Part shown: positions 5,693-7,158 of the stretch, piece by piece
Layout of the letters: every line of letters starts with the position of its first letter
How positions within the stretch are numbered: the first letter of the stretch is position 1
DNA from: an uncultured Pseudomonadota bacterium
Lineage (GTDB): Bacteria; Pseudomonadota; Gammaproteobacteria; Methylococcales; Methylomonadaceae
Assembly (NCBI GenBank): GCA_903953455.1
Contig: CAJBJW010000148.1
Coordinates: 1-7,158, forward strand
Length of the DNA stretch: 7,158 bases
Direction of reading: 5' to 3'
The notes under the pieces: model-generated
What the model was told of the DNA's origin: nothing
The model's database searches: none
The model's input: only the letters and a program-made list of their open reading frames with translations
Translations under genes and position numbers: made by a program

Positions 5693-6328
5693 CTAAAATG
5701 CGATGTTATCCTTCGAATTCACTTCTTCCAATTTCGCCAATTCTAACGCTTTCATAAATGCATGTATTTCATCATTCTCAACACGTTGATACAATTCTAA
5801 AACGGGCAACGTTAAATCAATCGATTCAAACGTAATATCATCATCGATAAAATAAAAAACCGGTTGCCAATTCGTTGATCTTCTTGAAATTTCAATTTCA
5901 ACACGATCTTGCTCGATTAAAACATATTCTTCTAAAGTAGGAATACTTTGGTAGATTTTTCGTTTTAGATTTTTATCAAATTTCCGTGTGGAATTCGACA
6001 AGACTTCGACGATAATGCGCGGTGACTCGGTGTAATACGCATCTTTATCGTCATTGTCACAAACCACCAATGCATCAGGATAAAAATATTTTTTACCACT
6101 ATCCGCACGAACTTTAATGTCTGAGCTAAACACTTCGCAAGGAGAATGTTTTAAATGCGTTCCAATGTTAATGACTAAATTCGAAATAATGCGCTGATGA
6201 CTAATACTCGCTCCCGCCATCGCAAAAATCTCACCATCAACATACTCGTGTTTAATATCACGCATTTTTTCATCTTCAAGATAGGTTTCTTCGCTGATAT
6301 CACCGACTTTGTAATTAGGTAAATTCAT
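5693..6328 (-). CDS. Uma2 family (DUF820) PD-(D/E)XK endonuclease-like protein
   Basis: The 211-residue protein has the Uma2/DUF820 order of motifs: HEYVDGEIFAMAGAS near 27-41, SHQRIISNLVINIGTHL at 43-59, YPDALVVCD at 83-91, IIVEVLSNSTRKFDKNLKRKIY at 105-126, and LEEYVLIEQD at 132-141. Asp85, Glu108 and the lysines at 122-124 would form the restriction-endonuclease-like active site. The family is abundant in cyanobacteria, Deinococcus relatives and some sulfur bacteria, often in many copies, and its biological substrate is unknown. The ATG at 6328 is preceded by GAGGA that overlaps the TGA stop of the upstream ATP-grasp gene, so the two are cotranscribed and probably translationally coupled. 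It converges on the regulator gene, leaving 132 bp between stops with no strong terminator. The charged C-terminal tail (190-211) extends past the core fold. Confidence 0.9.
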   Translation of the reverse strand: MNLPNYKVGDISEETYLEDEKMRDIKHEYVDGEIFAMAGASISHQRIISNLVINIGTHLKHSPCEVFSSDIKVRADSGKKYFYPDALVVCDNDDKDAYYTESPRIIVEVLSNSTRKFDKNLKRKIYQSIPTLEEYVLIEQDRVEIEISRRSTNWQPVFYFIDDDITFESIDLTLPVLELYQRVENDEIHAFMKALELAKLEEVNSKDNIAF

Positions 6329-6335
6329 ACTATCC

Positions 6336-7158
6336 TCAAGATGATTTTTTGAGCATCAACTCAAACGCATTAAACAAGGTTTTCATGTGTTCGGGTTTAT
6401 AAGGAAATAAATCAACGGGATCTATCGCGTGGACAATCATGCAGCTATCAATTTCAAAAATGAGTAATTTTCCGTCTGGCGTTTCGCTGCAATCAATCCC
6501 CACATATTCAAGGCCAGTGCGTTCATAAATAGCTTGAAACGCCCCAGCGTGTTTTTTCGCAAAGGTTTGCTTAAAATCATTCATGGCTTGCGCTTCTTCT
6601 GCACGTTTTTGTGCATCATCGGCCATTCCTGCATTGAGATAATGAATCATCCAATGCGTTGACATCGCAAGATGACACAAAAATGCCTCACCTGCGCATA
6701 AAATCACGCGATATTTACGATACAGTCCATCCGAGTTTTTATAATCCACAAACGGTGCAATAAAAAAGTCATCGTAATGTTGCCCATTCAAATAATGTTG
6801 CAATGCCTCCGCATTTTCAACTTTATCTAAATCATGACCCGCGTGTGAATCAACAGGCCGAATAATAATCGGATACGCAAACGCTTGCGGTTCAATAGTA
6901 TTCAATGCGTAACGAATCGTTGTCGGCATGGCAATACCGGATGCATTCTCAAGTAATGCACATGCGCCATCACGCGACATACATGCAATGCGCTCAGGTT
7001 TATTAAGTACCGGTTTAGACCATGTTGCCAGCAGTGGCGTGAGCTGTTTGAGTAACGACAAATTCACCTCCGACTCAGCGATGGCGACAAATAACACATC
7101 ATGTTCGGGCAAATCCTCATTAAACGCGCCAGCAACCGTGAATAAATCCTCGGTAACA
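6336..7158 (-). CDS. ATP-grasp domain protein, C-terminal 273 codons (N-terminus beyond right edge)
   Basis: The frame is open from the right edge to the TGA at 6338-6336; the codon at 7112 is an internal TTG, and the 15 codons before it continue in frame without a stop, so the true start is outside. Counting from 7112: VLNKPERI and TTIRY (35-68) precede an ATP-grasp-like core, with YPIIIRPVDSHAGHDL at 80-95, DGLYRKYRVILC at 128-139, HLAMSTHWMIHYLNAGM at 147-163, and GLEYVGIDCSETPDGKLLIFEIDSCMIVH at 200-228. The acidic residues Asp207, Glu220 and Asp222 are likely metal-ATP ligands. As I recall, this family often carries tetratricopeptide repeats at its N-terminus, which would fit the missing part. 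ATP-grasp enzymes join a carboxylate to an amine or thiol through an acyl-phosphate; the substrate here is unknown. It precedes the Uma2 gene by 7 bp. Confidence 0.85.
   Translation of the reverse strand, partial: VTEDLFTVAGAFNEDLPEHDVLFVAIAESEVNLSLLKQLTPLLATWSKPVLNKPERIACMSRDGACALLENASGIAMPTTIRYALNTIEPQAFAYPIIIRPVDSHAGHDLDKVENAEALQHYLNGQHYDDFFIAPFVDYKNSDGLYRKYRVILCAGEAFLCHLAMSTHWMIHYLNAGMADDAQKRAEEAQAMNDFKQTFAKKHAGAFQAIYERTGLEYVGIDCSETPDGKLLIFEIDSCMIVHAIDPVDLFPYKPEHMKTLFNAFELMLKKSS

Noticed and set aside
6336..7112. Complete 258-residue ATP-grasp gene starting at 7112
   Set aside because: The first codon would be TTG with no ribosome-binding site, and the frame stays open to the window edge, so the gene is treated as partial.
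1..7158. CRISPR arrays, tRNA or rRNA genes, insertion sequences
   Set aside because: No regularly spaced direct repeats, no cloverleaf-like or rRNA sequence, and no transposase frame were found on reading both strands.

Overview
This AT-rich window (about 40% G+C by eye) reads as chromosomal DNA of a gammaproteobacterium. RecG keeps the gammaproteobacterial DEQHRFGVHQRLAL signature, and a ridA-type gene sits directly upstream of recG, as in many non-enteric gammaproteobacteria. The Uma2 gene, the HPP-CBS protein and the base composition would fit a sulfur-oxidiser of the Thiotrichales/Beggiatoa kind, but that is only a guess. I see no rRNA, tRNA, CRISPR array, transposase or phage gene.

Layout. 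(1) 1-1670, minus strand: ridA then recG, probably one transcript; recG runs off the left edge and keeps its N-terminal 410 codons. (2) 1671-1834: a divergent intergenic region with small palindromes. (3) 1835-2059, plus strand: a small DUF2892/YgaP-like membrane protein with a CPVC motif, closed by a clear rho-independent terminator at 2090-2127. (4) 2128-2290: AT-rich, with a bulged inverted repeat and no convincing gene. (5) 4819 down to 2291, minus strand: a tight three-gene operon of group I truncated haemoglobin, a 2Fe-2S/FAD/NAD(P) reductase, and an HPP-family membrane protein fused to two CBS domains. (6) 4820-4942: a divergent promoter region with a strong 21-bp palindrome. (7) 4943-5560, plus strand: a winged-helix regulator with a cysteine-rich, SufR-like C-terminus. 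(8) 7158 down to 5693, minus strand: the C-terminal part of an ATP-grasp protein followed 7 bp later by a Uma2-family nuclease-like protein.

The most interesting unit is 2291-5560. The globin and reductase together supply what a flavohaemoglobin (Hmp) holds in one chain: a haem that can oxidise NO to nitrate, and an FAD/NAD(P)H electron supply, here with an added 2Fe-2S centre. The HPP protein belongs to a family in which nitrite transport has been reported, so it could move the nitrogen-oxide product. The divergent regulator carries cysteines spaced as I recall for the Fe-S ligands of SufR, and such a cluster could sense NO, oxygen or iron status. The 21-bp palindrome lies where a repressor of the globin operon would bind. 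The protein families are recognised with good confidence; their joint function as an NO-detoxification and nitrogen-oxide export module is inference.
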